From positions 1-64,000 of the forward strand of contig JAEZMV010000017.1 in assembly GCA_023414875.1 (NCBI GenBank): DNA of 64,000 nt, in the 5' to 3' direction. This DNA comes from Bacillota bacterium. GTDB taxonomy: Bacteria > Bacillota > Clostridia > Lachnospirales > Lachnospiraceae. Positions 26,429 to 35,226 of this stretch are shown here, piece after piece. Position numbers and translations under genes: made by a program. Under the pieces are notes generated by a model that searched no databases, had not been told where the DNA came from, and was given only the letters and a program-made list of their open reading frames with translations. Position 1 is the stretch's first letter, and each line of letters begins with the position of its first letter.

Positions 26429-26849
26429 GGTTTTCTCCTTATAATTTTAATTTTATAATTAATTATTAATATCGTTTACAGACTATTGGGATCCTTTGTA
26501 ACGTTCATAGATATTAACGAGAATGAAGAGAGATTGTCTTCAAGAATTTTTTTTCGTGCAATGGCACTCACACCTTGTTCTTCCGGCAGAGCTGCATCAA
26601 AGATGCAGCATGGGAGGTTAATATGCTATTAAGTCAAGAATTTAATATGTTATAAAGTCAAGAACTTAATATCCTAATATTGATATGTATCAATTAATAT
26701 GGTAAGTTGGTAATAAGACGTTATACGACAGCATTTATATGAGAATAAAACATTTTAGAAAATTGTATCATGCTACATATGACTTATTGAAGTGACCGAG
26801 GAACTGAGTTTTTACGATAGCAGGTAGATAGAAAGGAATATGGGGAGAT
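26429..26849. other. Intergenic region with hairpin and short direct repeat
   Basis: No gene is seen. It holds a perfect hairpin GCTGCATC-AAA-GATGCAGC (26591-26609) without a T-run, and a 24-bp direct repeat in two copies (each containing AAGTCAAGAA) at about 26620-26667. Confidence 0.45.
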
Positions 26850-27290
26850 ATGATAGAAGTATGTTTTTATGATAAAATAGATGATAGTTTATTGAAATTT
26901 GCAGTAATAGCCGCTAAAACAGAAAAGGGTTTTGTATACTGTAAGCATAAAGATAGAGGAACCTATGAAATTCCTGGAGGCCACCGGGAAGCAGGAGAAG
27001 ATATACTTGCTACGGCAAAACGAGAATTATATGAAGAGACCGGGGCTATTGACTTTGATATCATGCCGGTTTGCGTATATTCAGTGAAAGGAACTGATAA
27101 TACGATAACGCAGCAGGAAGAAACCTTTGGTATGCTCTATTATGCTGAGGTCAGAGACTTTGTCATTCTTCCGGATTATGAGATGGAGGAGATAGTATTT
27201 CTTCATCAAAATCCGGACCAATGGACCTATCCACAGATACAGCCAATATTAAATGATAAAATAAGAGAGTTCATAGAAAATTTATCATAA
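26850..27290 (+). CDS. NUDIX hydrolase
   Basis: 146 residues with an intact Nudix box: GGHREAGED followed by the REL-x-EE-x-G helix (KRELYEETGA) at about residues 43-66, which binds the metal for cleavage of nucleoside diphosphate-linked substrates. GGGGAG precedes the ATG. The particular substrate (oxidised nucleotide, NDP-sugar or other) cannot be told. It stands alone. Confidence 0.9.
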   Translation: MIEVCFYDKIDDSLLKFAVIAAKTEKGFVYCKHKDRGTYEIPGGHREAGEDILATAKRELYEETGAIDFDIMPVCVYSVKGTDNTITQQEETFGMLYYAEVRDFVILPDYEMEEIVFLHQNPDQWTYPQIQPILNDKIREFIENLS

Positions 27291-27319
27291 GAATTAAATC
27301 TAACAAGGGAAGCTGTAAA

Positions 27320-27439
27320 CTATTTTTTATAACAGAATTTATTAGCGAAAATGAGTTCAATAATTATGACTAATATGAAAGGTATCATCATAATCAAAGC
27401 AAATTGATCCGTATTTACATAGCACATAGCACCGATGAT
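27320..27439 (-). pseudogene. 3' part of a small membrane-protein gene split by IS256
   Basis: This piece continues in frame with the part at 29049-29233 when one copy of the 8-bp target duplication and the element are removed. It encodes about 36 residues (AMCYVNTDQFALIMMI...) with one membrane helix and ends at TAG (27322-27320). Confidence 0.8.
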
Positions 27440-29056
27440 GGTAGTGTAAAATAGTTTGTGTCTCTGGTAATAAATACCACTTTTTTGGTGAGAATTAGAT
27501 ATGAATAATTCTACCAGGAAGGTGGTTTTTTATATGGCTATTGCAAAGGAGCAATTACGACAGATTATCAAAGAAAACGACATCCAGAGTGTTGGAGACA
27601 TCTACAACTTACTCAAGGACAGCTTCAAAGACATGATGCAGGAAATGCTTGAGGCAGAGATGGATGTCTCACTCGGTTATCCAAAGAACGAGAAAGGAAA
27701 TTTACTGATTGAAAACAAAAGAAACGGCTATACACCTAAGACAGTAAAAAGTCAGTATGGGGAGTTTGAGGTTGAAATTCCTAGAGATAGAAATGCTGAG
27801 TTTGAACCCAAGATAATACCCAAATATCAAAGGGACATTTCCGGTATCGAAGAAAAAGTTATATCGCTTTACGCCCGTGGTATGTCAACCCGTGATATTC
27901 ATGACCAGCTGCAGGACATTTACGGAATCGAGCTGTCTGCAGAAATGGTAAGTAAAATCACAGATCGAATTATTCCGGATATTAAAGAATGGCAATCCAG
28001 ACCGCTTAATCCTATGTATCCATTCGTATTTATGGATGCAATACACTACAAAATCAAGGAAGATGGAAGAATTATTAATCGTGCTGCTTACATTGTTCTG
28101 GGAGTCACTCTGGATGGAACAAAAGACATTCTGAGTATCACTATCGGAGCAAATGAATCTTCGAAGTTCTGGCTAGGAATGCTCAATGATCTGAAAAATA
28201 GAGGATTAACAGATGTGCTGTTTTTCTGCGTAGACGGGCTTTCCGGCTTCAAAGAAGCAATTAATTCCGTATTTCCAAGAGCCCAGGTCCAAAGATGTAT
28301 CATACACATGCTACGTAATTCCTTTAAATATGTATCGTATAAGGACATCAAGAGATTTGCTTCTGATTTCAAGGCAGTATATAAAGCACCAAATGAGGAT
28401 CTTGCAATGGCAGAGTTAGAAACATTGAAAGAGAAATGGGGAAAGAAGTATCCCTATGCGATCAGTAACTGGGAAAGTAATTGGGATGTCGTCAGCCCCT
28501 TCTTCCATTTTAGTGATGATATAAGAAGAATCATGTATACGACAAATATCATAGAGGGGCTGAACCGTCAATTCCGAAAAGTTACTAAAACAAAAAGTGC
28601 TTTTACTAATGACACATCCCTTGAAAAAATGCTGTACTTGGCATCCATGAATGTAATTAAGAAATGGACGCAACGGTACAGAAACTGGGATATGGTATTA
28701 AGCCAACTTGGACTCCTGTATGATGACCGACTGACTCAGTACCTGTAAACAGAAAAAGCAACCGGCGTAAGCTTCAGATAACTGAACCTTTACGCCGGTA
28801 AACAATAATTCCGTCGGCACTATAATTATTGCCGATATACCCATATTTATTCCAGAGGCCGGGTGTGGGCAGCGCCCACGTCTACTTTCTATGCTTGAAA
28901 ATATACAATCACTGAATAATATATCCAGCAAATGGATAGACTATGATTGAACATATATTTCGACACTGATTTACATATTTAATTCTTACCGATGAGCTGG
29001 TATTAATTATTTGATTTCAGCTTCGGACACAGAAAAATTTACACCCTCCCGATGAT
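27432..29056 (+). mobile_element. IS256-family insertion sequence with 8-bp target duplication
   Basis: The element proper is 27440-29048 (1609 bp). CCGATGAT occurs directly on both sides (27432-27439 and 29049-29056), the expected 8-bp duplication. The imperfect terminal inverted repeats match at about 16 of 23 positions (common core GTGTAAA...TGTGTC). One transposase gene fills most of it. A 3' non-coding tail carries a hairpin (ACCGGCGTAA/TTACGCCGGT, 28762-28799). Both ends and the transposase are intact, so it may still be active. Confidence 0.92.
27534..28748 (+). CDS. IS256-family (mutator-type) transposase
   Basis: 404 residues, the usual IS256 length, with no frameshift. The DDE catalytic triad is visible as Asp168 (FMDAIHYK), Asp234 (CVDGLSGF) and Glu341 (IEGLNRQFRK), with the conserved C/HxxH-type stretch RCIIHMLRNS between. 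ATG 27534 follows AGGAAGGTGG at 8 nt; the frame opens 11 codons earlier with a weaker site. It catalyses cut/copy of the element through circular intermediates (known for the family). Confidence 0.96.
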   Translation: MAIAKEQLRQIIKENDIQSVGDIYNLLKDSFKDMMQEMLEAEMDVSLGYPKNEKGNLLIENKRNGYTPKTVKSQYGEFEVEIPRDRNAEFEPKIIPKYQRDISGIEEKVISLYARGMSTRDIHDQLQDIYGIELSAEMVSKITDRIIPDIKEWQSRPLNPMYPFVFMDAIHYKIKEDGRIINRAAYIVLGVTLDGTKDILSITIGANESSKFWLGMLNDLKNRGLTDVLFFCVDGLSGFKEAINSVFPRAQVQRCIIHMLRNSFKYVSYKDIKRFASDFKAVYKAPNEDLAMAELETLKEKWGKKYPYAISNWESNWDVVSPFFHFSDDIRRIMYTTNIIEGLNRQFRKVTKTKSAFTNDTSLEKMLYLASMNVIKKWTQRYRNWDMVLSQLGLLYDDRLTQYL

Positions 29057-29233
29057 AATTGAAAGCAGCAGGAACATAACACCCATGCTTCTACATAATT
29101 TTTTCTCATTGTATTTTTCCTTCTCTTTTGCACTAGCCGTGTTATATCCGGCAATCAACCAACTGCCTTTTCCAAGCAAAAAAATAATTCCAAGTATGGT
29201 GAAAACAGCTACCATTATATATGCTATTATCAT
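29049..29233 (-). pseudogene. 5' part of a small membrane-protein gene (DUF3784-like) split by IS256
   Basis: A good start (AAAGGGGGA before ATG 29233) opens a frame with one membrane helix and the stretch GYNTASAKEKEKYNEKKLCRSMG, which resembles DUF3784 family proteins. The frame runs into the element. Joined to 27320-27439 it gives an uninterrupted 98-residue protein with three helices, close to the usual size. It is therefore a recently broken gene. Confidence 0.85.
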
Positions 29234-29441
29234 AATAATCCCCCTTTACAATTCCTTATATTATAACATATATGATTTATATTGAAACCCCAACTTCTTC
29301 GAGTAACGTTGTCAATATAAATATCTTAACATATCTTCCTTCTTTCAAGCAAAAAATAACAAAGTTGAGGGCATTCATACTCAACAAAAATACACCAATA
29401 TTTCCGCTTAAGAAATATGTAATTACACTACCTTTTAAAAT

Positions 29442-29475
29442 AAAAAAGCAACAGAAATTTTCCGTTGCTTTTTTA
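29442..29475. terminator. Bidirectional terminator next to the aspartokinase gene
   Basis: AAAAAAGCAAC pairs with GTTGCTTTTTT, with an A-run and T-run on either side. It lies downstream of the minus-strand aspartokinase gene. Confidence 0.8.
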
Positions 29476-29550
29476 GGTGCAAATAGAGTGATCTTTCAAT
29501 ACTATGTATAAAAGAATCAAATCGTTAGCTTTGATATCAATACAAACTTA

Positions 29551-30867
29551 TTATTTTACAAATACATTATAGATTGCTCTGGTAGCTTCTTCAAAATCCT
29601 CTTCGGAAACGCCGATAATAATATTGAGTTCAGAAGAACCTTGGTCGATCATCTTAATATTGATTTTTGCTTCCGAGAGAGCAGTAAACATTTTAGCAGC
29701 AGTACCTCTGGCTTTTCTCATACCTCTGCCAACTACGGCGATTAATGCAAGATCATTTTCAATATCGATATGATCCGGATGTGTTCTTGAGATTATCTCA
29801 TCCAATACTGCTTTTTCCTTACCCTTGATGGAATCATTGCTTACTATTACACTTAATGTGTCAATACCGGACGGAATGTGCTCAAAGCAGATATTATTCT
29901 TTTCTAAGGCACGAAGAACATTTCTACCAAAACCTACGGCAGAGTTCATCATATCTTTTTCTATGTTAATAACGGAAAAGCCCTTCTTACCTGCAATGCC
30001 GGTAATAGTAAACTTACTGCTTTCAACTGATTGGGATACAATCATAGTTCCCGGATCCTGCGGAAGGTTGGTGTTTCTGATATTAATCGGGATACCTACG
30101 GTACGTACCGGGAAGATAGCGTCTTCATGAAGTACGGTTGCACCCATATAAGAAAGCTCTCTAAGTTCTCTGTAGGTGATGGTTGTAATGGGCTTAGGAT
30201 CTTTTACAATTCTTGGGTCGCATACCAGGAAGCCACTAACATCAGTCCAGTTCTCATAGATTTCTGCGTTTGCTGCTCTGGCTACGATAGATCCGGTAAC
30301 ATCAGAACCGCCACGAGAAAAGGTTTTAATCGTATCATTTGGCATGGAGCCATAGAAGCCGGGGATTACCGCATATTCCAATTCTTTCAATTTGGGTTCA
30401 AGCTTAGAAATTGTTCTTTCCAAATCAAATTCTCCGCTCTCGTTAAAATAAAGTAAACCAACCGTATCAAGAAATGGAAAATCAAGATATTTCGCCAGTA
30501 GAATACTGTTAAGGTATTCTCCACGGCTGGCTGCATAATCGCGTCCTGCTTTATGAGCAAAGGAATCTTTGATATATTTGAATTCATCATCAAGAGATAA
30601 ATCAAGGGATAAATCTCTAATAATGGTGTTATAACGCTCCTCGATCGCATTAAAATCGTCGTCAAAGTTTTCTCCCTTTGATGCTTTATCATAACATCCA
30701 TATAGCATATCTGTGATTTTAGTATCCTCAGAAAAACGTTTACCGGGAGCGGAAGCAACAACAAAACGTCTGGTTTTGTCTGCATGAATAATATCAGCTA
30801 CCTTTTTAAATTGATTTGCATCGGCAAGAGAGCTACCACCGAATTTAACAACCTTAGTATTATTCAT
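29551..30867 (-). CDS. Aspartate kinase
   Basis: A 438-residue cytoplasmic enzyme that phosphorylates aspartate, the first step to lysine, threonine, methionine and diaminopimelate. The N-terminal VVKFGGSSLA nucleotide site, SRGGSDVTGS and WTDVSGF define the kinase domain. Two ACT modules fill the last 150 residues, with the final one starting near IALIAVVGRGM, which suggests feedback control by an amino acid. AGAGGA precedes the ATG. It is monocistronic. Which paralogue (lysine- or threonine-sensitive) cannot be told. Confidence 0.94.
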   Translation of the reverse strand: MNNTKVVKFGGSSLADANQFKKVADIIHADKTRRFVVASAPGKRFSEDTKITDMLYGCYDKASKGENFDDDFNAIEERYNTIIRDLSLDLSLDDEFKYIKDSFAHKAGRDYAASRGEYLNSILLAKYLDFPFLDTVGLLYFNESGEFDLERTISKLEPKLKELEYAVIPGFYGSMPNDTIKTFSRGGSDVTGSIVARAANAEIYENWTDVSGFLVCDPRIVKDPKPITTITYRELRELSYMGATVLHEDAIFPVRTVGIPINIRNTNLPQDPGTMIVSQSVESSKFTITGIAGKKGFSVINIEKDMMNSAVGFGRNVLRALEKNNICFEHIPSGIDTLSVIVSNDSIKGKEKAVLDEIISRTHPDHIDIENDLALIAVVGRGMRKARGTAAKMFTALSEAKINIKMIDQGSSELNIIIGVSEEDFEEATRAIYNVFVK

Positions 30868-31121
30868 AGATTATCCTCTTTCTGCACAGCACTAATATGC
30901 TGTAATTAATTTATTTTAATTTTTTTATTGTATCATTATATTATATATTAGAAAAATAATCAATTACTGTCAATAAAAGAATAGGCCTAATTTAATAATT
31001 ATACACCAATAATGTTCTTTTATACTTTATGTTGTTTATATCAATATGGATTTCTATTCTTGTTTGAGGTATTCTATGAATTTCTTCAGAACATTTGTGT
31101 ACTCCAAGAAATCAGCTCTTC

Positions 31122-31150
31122 TTGTTTTCTTAAAAAAGATGCTTTATAAT
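31122..31150 (+). promoter_or_regulatory. Promoter for the M42 peptidase gene
   Basis: TTGTTT (31122-31127), a 17-bp spacer and TATAAT (31145-31150), about 110 bp before the start codon. The rest of the 390-bp gap (30868-31259) shows no gene. Confidence 0.55.
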
Positions 31151-31259
31151 GTTAATGTTCAAGCAGAAAAAATAATGATACTCAAAGATGCGCAAACCAC
31201 ATTTTAAAAGCTGCGCTTGAAAGTTACATACTTATTAAACGGCAGTATGGGAGGTTAAT

Positions 31260-32288
31260 ATGAATACATTGGAATACATAATCAAATCCATTGAAACACT
31301 AGTGAATATACCCAGCCCCTCCGGTTTTACCAAAGAGGTAATGGACTATGTGAAAAAAGAAGCAGAGCACTTTGGCTATGCATGTAATTTTAGTAATAAA
31401 GGTGGATTAATCATTACGGTAGAGGGAAAGGGTACAGAAACCCTTGGAATATCTGCACATGTGGATACTTTGGGAGCAATGGTGCGTTCCATCGATCAGG
31501 AAGGAACATTAAAATTTACTATGGTTGGAGGATATACGATGCATAGCATCGAAGGCAGCTACTGTAAAATTCACACCAGGGATGGGAAGACCTATACGGG
31601 AACCATCTTGATCAAAAGTGCGTCAGTCCATAGCTATGATGATGCAAAAACAATTGAGCGTACCGACCGTAATATGCTGGTTCGTATCGATGAGCCGGTG
31701 AAAAGCAAGGAGGATGTTATTGCACTTGGAATAAGTGCTGGAGATTACATCAGCTTTGATGCAAAATATCAGTATACAGATCAGGGTTTTATCAAATCCA
31801 GGCACTTGGATGATAAAGCTTCAGTGGCGATACTGCTTGGAATGCTGAAGGATATGTCGGAGCGTAAGCTGGTGCCAGATAAGAGTCTTATGCTACTGAT
31901 TAGTAATTATGAAGAAGTAGGGTTTGGAGCCAGTTGGCTGCCGCAGGAGATTACGGAATTACTGGCAGTGGATATGGGAGCAGTTGGAGACGATCTGAAT
32001 GGAAGTGAATATTGTGTATCTATCTGTGCGAAGGATTCCCGTGGACCATACGATTATGAGATGACCAGCCGATTAATTGAGCTTGCCAAGGAGAGACATC
32101 TGGATTATGTTGTTGATATTTTCCCTCATTATGGCTCGGACGTATCTGCTGCTTTAGCAGGAGGAAATGATATTCGAGGAGCCTTAATCGGTCAGGGAGT
32201 GCATGCTTCTCATGGAATGGAGCGAACCCATAAGAAAGGAATTGAAAATACTTATAAACTTTTGATGGCATATATCGGATTAAATTAA
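31260..32288 (+). CDS. M42-family aminopeptidase (glutamyl aminopeptidase/FrvX type)
   Basis: A 342-residue cytoplasmic metallopeptidase. IPSPSGFT opens the fold, AHVDTLG carries the first metal-binding His and Asp, RHLDDKAS the bridging Asp, NYEEVGFGA the catalytic and metal-binding Glu pair, DMGAVG another Asp, and the final His lies in SHGMERTH. All expected ligands are present. Members form large tetrahedral particles that trim peptides. GGGAGG precedes the ATG and a strong terminator follows. Confidence 0.93.
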   Translation: MNTLEYIIKSIETLVNIPSPSGFTKEVMDYVKKEAEHFGYACNFSNKGGLIITVEGKGTETLGISAHVDTLGAMVRSIDQEGTLKFTMVGGYTMHSIEGSYCKIHTRDGKTYTGTILIKSASVHSYDDAKTIERTDRNMLVRIDEPVKSKEDVIALGISAGDYISFDAKYQYTDQGFIKSRHLDDKASVAILLGMLKDMSERKLVPDKSLMLLISNYEEVGFGASWLPQEITELLAVDMGAVGDDLNGSEYCVSICAKDSRGPYDYEMTSRLIELAKERHLDYVVDIFPHYGSDVSAALAGGNDIRGALIGQGVHASHGMERTHKKGIENTYKLLMAYIGLN

Positions 32289-32329
32289 GGAGGGAAGCTT
32301 CCGCCTAAACCAGTGGACAAAAGCATAAT

Positions 32330-32373
32330 AAACCAGCTAACGAGTAGATAATAACTTCGTTGGCTGGTTTTTT
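32330..32373 (+). terminator. Terminator of the M42 peptidase gene
   Basis: AAACCAGCTAACGA pairs with TCGTTGGCTGGTTT (one G-T pair) and is followed by TTTTTT within the stem end. Confidence 0.88.
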
Positions 32374-32382
32374 CATGCGTAA

Positions 32383-32435
32383 GGTAATTATCACTTCGTG
32401 AACGCATTCGGCGCGGAGAGTCTGTTCTGCAGATT
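32383..32435. repeat. Dispersed repeat, copy 1
   Basis: A 21-bp block beginning GGTAATTATCACTTCG (32383-32403) is identical at 35131-35151. It is followed about 15 nt later by an AGTCTG...CAGATT palindrome-like piece (32419-32435), also matched in the second copy. Confidence 0.7.
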
Positions 32436-32451
32436 ATTTGTTATTTCTTTC

Positions 32452-32500
32452 TTGACAGTATCTATTTATGGTGTTATAGTGTGTATACAGGATATATACA
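32452..32500 (+). promoter_or_regulatory. Promoter and operator of the GntR/ABC operon
   Basis: TTGACA (32452-32457), a 17-bp spacer and TATAGT (32475-32480) form a near-consensus promoter. A dyad TGTATA-CAGGATA-TATACA (32482-32500) starts right after it, well placed for repression by the encoded GntR protein. Confidence 0.82.
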
Positions 32501-32523
32501 ATATTACACTACGAGGTAAACGA

Positions 32524-32901
32524 ATGAACATTTTAATCAGTAATTCCAGTGATAAACCAATTTATGAACAGATCACTTCTCAGATTAAGCAAATGATAAT
32601 CAGCGGTGAAATGGAAGCCGGATCATTGCTTCCCTCCATGCGAACCTTAGCGAAAGGGCTACGCATCAGTGTGATCACGACGAAAAGAGCATATGAGGAT
32701 TTAGAGCGGGATGGTTTTATTTATACAGTCGTTGGTAAAGGTAGCTTTGTGGCGGAAAAGAACATGGAATTTGTAAGAGAAGAGCAGCTTCGGATTGTAG
32801 AGGATCATCTGATAAAGGCGGTGGCAGGAGCAAAGGCCGGAGGTATCGGTTTGGAGGAAATGCAGGATATTATGAAAATGATTTATGATGAGGAGGTTTA
32901 A
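32524..32901 (+). CDS. GntR-family repressor, YtrA subfamily
   Basis: 125 residues. The N-terminal winged helix (PIYEQITSQIKQMIISGEMEAGSLLPS...RISVITTKRAYEDLERDGFIYT) is typical, and the effector tail is only about 50 residues, as in the YtrA group that controls ABC transporter operons. ATG 32524 follows GAGG; the frame extends 42 codons upstream through the promoter, so the early start is rejected. It likely binds the TGTATA dyad and represses its own operon. Confidence 0.92.
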   Translation: MNILISNSSDKPIYEQITSQIKQMIISGEMEAGSLLPSMRTLAKGLRISVITTKRAYEDLERDGFIYTVVGKGSFVAEKNMEFVREEQLRIVEDHLIKAVAGAKAGGIGLEEMQDIMKMIYDEEV

Positions 32902-32903
32902 AT

Positions 32904-33809
32904 ATGACGGGCACAATTACATCAATAACCGGTATCGGTACTGATTGCAAGGATGCAATATCAATAGTTAATCTAACAAAGAAGTATAAGGATTTTACAT
33001 TAAATGGTATCAGCTTTCATGTTCCAAAGGGTTCCATAATGGGCTTTGTCGGAGAAAACGGAGCGGGAAAAACAACAACGATTAAAGCAATTCTTGATTT
33101 GATTCATACGGATGGAGGTGAGATTGAAATACTTGGATCGAATACGAAACAGCTGCCACCGGCAATTAAAGCGCAAATAGGTGTTGTATTTGACGGAAGT
33201 AATCTCCATGATAATTTGAATGTAAAAAACGTTAACCTGGTCATGAAGAGTATTTATCCTAATTGGGATGAAAAAGTATTTTTTGGATATATCAAACGGC
33301 TTCAGCTATCCGAGAATAAAATCATTAAGGATTTCTCCAGAGGTATGAAAATGAAGCTTTCGATTGCGATAGCCCTTTCACATAACTCTAAGGTATTGAT
33401 TTTAGATGAAGCAACCAGCGGATTGGATCCAATCATACGGGATGAGATTCTTGATATTTTTCTGGATTTTATACAGGATGAAGAACATACGATTCTGTTA
33501 TCCTCCCATATCATAAGTGATATAGAAAAGATAGCTGATTACGTTACGTTTATCCATCAGGGTAACATCATATTTAGTGAGAGCAAGGATGATTTGATTT
33601 ACCAACACGGAGTTATCCATTGCAGGAAGGATGAATTATCAAAGTTGGATCGCTCTTACATTGTTGGAGTTCGAGAGAATAGTTATGGTGCAGAGGTTTT
33701 AATCCGTAGTAAGGATGCTTTTTTAAGACATTACCACCAATATACAGTAGAAAGAACCACCATTGAAGAGATTATGCTCTTTAAGATCAAAGGAAAGGAG
33801 CTTTCATAA
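32904..33809 (+). CDS. ABC transporter ATP-binding protein (YtrB-like)
   Basis: 301 residues. Walker A GENGAGKTT, signature FSRGMKMKLSIA (a variant of LSGGQ typical of this group), Walker B VLILDEATSGLDP and the switch His are present, plus a C-terminal domain of about 80 residues. GAGGAGG precedes the ATG. It is third in order after the promoter and directly follows the GntR gene by 2 bp. It forms a transporter with the next gene; the substrate is unknown, with cell-envelope roles known for Ytr systems. Confidence 0.93.
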   Translation: MTGTITSITGIGTDCKDAISIVNLTKKYKDFTLNGISFHVPKGSIMGFVGENGAGKTTTIKAILDLIHTDGGEIEILGSNTKQLPPAIKAQIGVVFDGSNLHDNLNVKNVNLVMKSIYPNWDEKVFFGYIKRLQLSENKIIKDFSRGMKMKLSIAIALSHNSKVLILDEATSGLDPIIRDEILDIFLDFIQDEEHTILLSSHIISDIEKIADYVTFIHQGNIIFSESKDDLIYQHGVIHCRKDELSKLDRSYIVGVRENSYGAEVLIRSKDAFLRHYHQYTVERTTIEEIMLFKIKGKELS

Positions 33810-33810
33810 T

Positions 33811-34467
33811 ATGAAGGGCTTAATACTTAAGGATTTTATTAATCTAAAAAAGAATATAAAGATATTTTCTGTACTAATTATTATCTATGGTGTGATGTCT
33901 TTTGCATCTGAAGATGCCGGCTTATTTAGTTCTACATTAACAATACTGTTTGCTGTTCTGGTTATGAGTTTATACTCCTATGATGAAATGGCAAAATGGG
34001 ATGGGTATGCACTTACAATGCCTCTTTCAAGAGATACTATAGTACAAGGTAAATATCTTATGATGTTATTACTGACGTTGATTGGTGCAATAGTAGGCCT
34101 ATCGTTTACGTTCGTTATGAACATAGTTTCAGAAAATTCAATTTCAATGATGGACAGTTTGCTTAATAGTGGAATTGGAGCATCCATTATTATATTCTTT
34201 TACAGTATAGCCATTCCATTTATCACGAAGCTGGGGATAGAAAAAGCAAGAATGATCGTTATGGTTATATACCTGATTCCTTTCATACTGACGATAACAA
34301 TAAAAAAAGCAATAGAATCGGGAAATGTAATTATGCCGGAGAATATGACCAATATGATTAATTATGTAATCGAGCATGCTTACTTTATTTTACCTGTGGT
34401 AGTATTACTGGCTTTGTGTATATCCTACACGATTTCTATAAGAATTTATCGTAAAAAGGAATTTTAA
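33811..34467 (+). CDS. ABC-2-type membrane permease
   Basis: 218 residues with six hydrophobic helices (pairs near 18-55, 83-110, 125-160 and 190-210). The start MKGLILKDFINLKKN is typical of small ABC-2 permeases. ATG 33811 follows GGAAAGGAG by about 10 nt; an earlier in-frame ATG at 33763 lies in the ATPase gene. It is the membrane partner of the ATPase and has no binding protein, which points to export. Confidence 0.87.
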   Translation: MKGLILKDFINLKKNIKIFSVLIIIYGVMSFASEDAGLFSSTLTILFAVLVMSLYSYDEMAKWDGYALTMPLSRDTIVQGKYLMMLLLTLIGAIVGLSFTFVMNIVSENSISMMDSLLNSGIGASIIIFFYSIAIPFITKLGIEKARMIVMVIYLIPFILTITIKKAIESGNVIMPENMTNMINYVIEHAYFILPVVVLLALCISYTISIRIYRKKEF

Positions 34468-34559
34468 TCTAGATAATCACTTGTATAAATACAATTTCAC
34501 CTTTCTATCATTGTTTCATAAAATAATGTATGAATTATTAATAGAAAGGAATTAATCAA

Positions 34560-35015
34560 TTGTATAACGATAATTTCAATCAAAATAAGAATTCAAAAGA
34601 CAAAGAGCCGATGAGAAGCCAACAGTTTTTCCCGGGCGGCTTTCCGATGCCTCCCCAATATCCTGGTGATAATTTCCCTCAAGGCCCCGGTTCACCGGGG
34701 ATGGGTCAACCACCAAGGTCTGCACCTCCGAATTTTATCCCTGAAGGGCCTAGTATGGAAAGAGGTCAGATGGAAGGACCGGCTCAATTCGGTGCTGGTA
34801 GTGAATTTAGGGGTGGTGGTTTACAGACCAGACCGGGAGAGATTCGTAGATGTATTAACAGATTTACCTTTATCTGGCTATTTAATGGAAACAGCTTTTG
34901 GTTTTATCCCACCTTTGTTGACAGACAGTTTGTAATGGGTTTTCGTTGGAGGAGAAATCGCTGGGAATTTGAAAGAATTAACTTGAGAAGAATTTTCTTT
35001 TTCCGTTGTTTCTAG
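34560..35015 (+). CDS. Pro/Gly-rich protein with aromatic-basic C terminus
   Basis: 151 residues starting at TTG 34560 after AAAGGA. The N-terminal 95 residues are low-complexity, rich in Pro, Gly, Gln and Met (for example FPGGFPMPPQYPGDNFPQGP). The last 55 are dense in Arg, Phe and Trp (WRRNRWEFERINLRR). No signal peptide is seen. The pattern resembles spore-coat or surface-associated proteins of clostridia, but no family can be named. A strong terminator follows. Confidence 0.6.
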   Translation: MYNDNFNQNKNSKDKEPMRSQQFFPGGFPMPPQYPGDNFPQGPGSPGMGQPPRSAPPNFIPEGPSMERGQMEGPAQFGAGSEFRGGGLQTRPGEIRRCINRFTFIWLFNGNSFWFYPTFVDRQFVMGFRWRRNRWEFERINLRRIFFFRCF

Positions 35016-35062
35016 ACTTCATTATTGATAATCATAAGTTTAATAAGTAACTACAACGTATT

Positions 35063-35096
35063 AAAAAATGTGAAGTCTTTGGACTTCACATTTTTT
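35063..35096. terminator. Terminator after the Pro/Gly-rich gene
   Basis: AAAAAATGTGAAGTC, a TTTG loop and the exact inverse GACTTCACATTTTTT. It is a textbook bidirectional terminator. Confidence 0.92.
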
Positions 35097-35130
35097 CAAT
35101 AGGAATAGCGCCCTATTATGAATTTGCGTC

Positions 35131-35178
35131 GGTAATTATCACTTCGTGAACACGTTTGGCCAGTCTGCCTTGTAGACT
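35131..35178. repeat. Dispersed repeat, copy 2
   Basis: It shares a 21-bp identical block with 32383-32403 and a following AGTCTGCCTTGTAGACT palindrome (35162-35178). A related palindrome, AGTCTGCTTTGCAGACT, is at 47937-47953. Confidence 0.7.
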
Positions 35179-35226
35179 CGTTGCTCTCTCATAAAAAGAA
35201 TGATCTTTGAGATTATATGTTATATA

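Noticed and set aside
29272..29511. 79-residue plus-strand frame as a gene
   Set aside because: No ribosome site, it reads through a bidirectional terminator, and its composition is that of AT-rich intergenic DNA.
34666..34935. 89-residue frame overlapping the Pro/Gly-rich gene
   Set aside because: It is an alternate frame of a low-complexity gene that has its own ribosome site and terminator.
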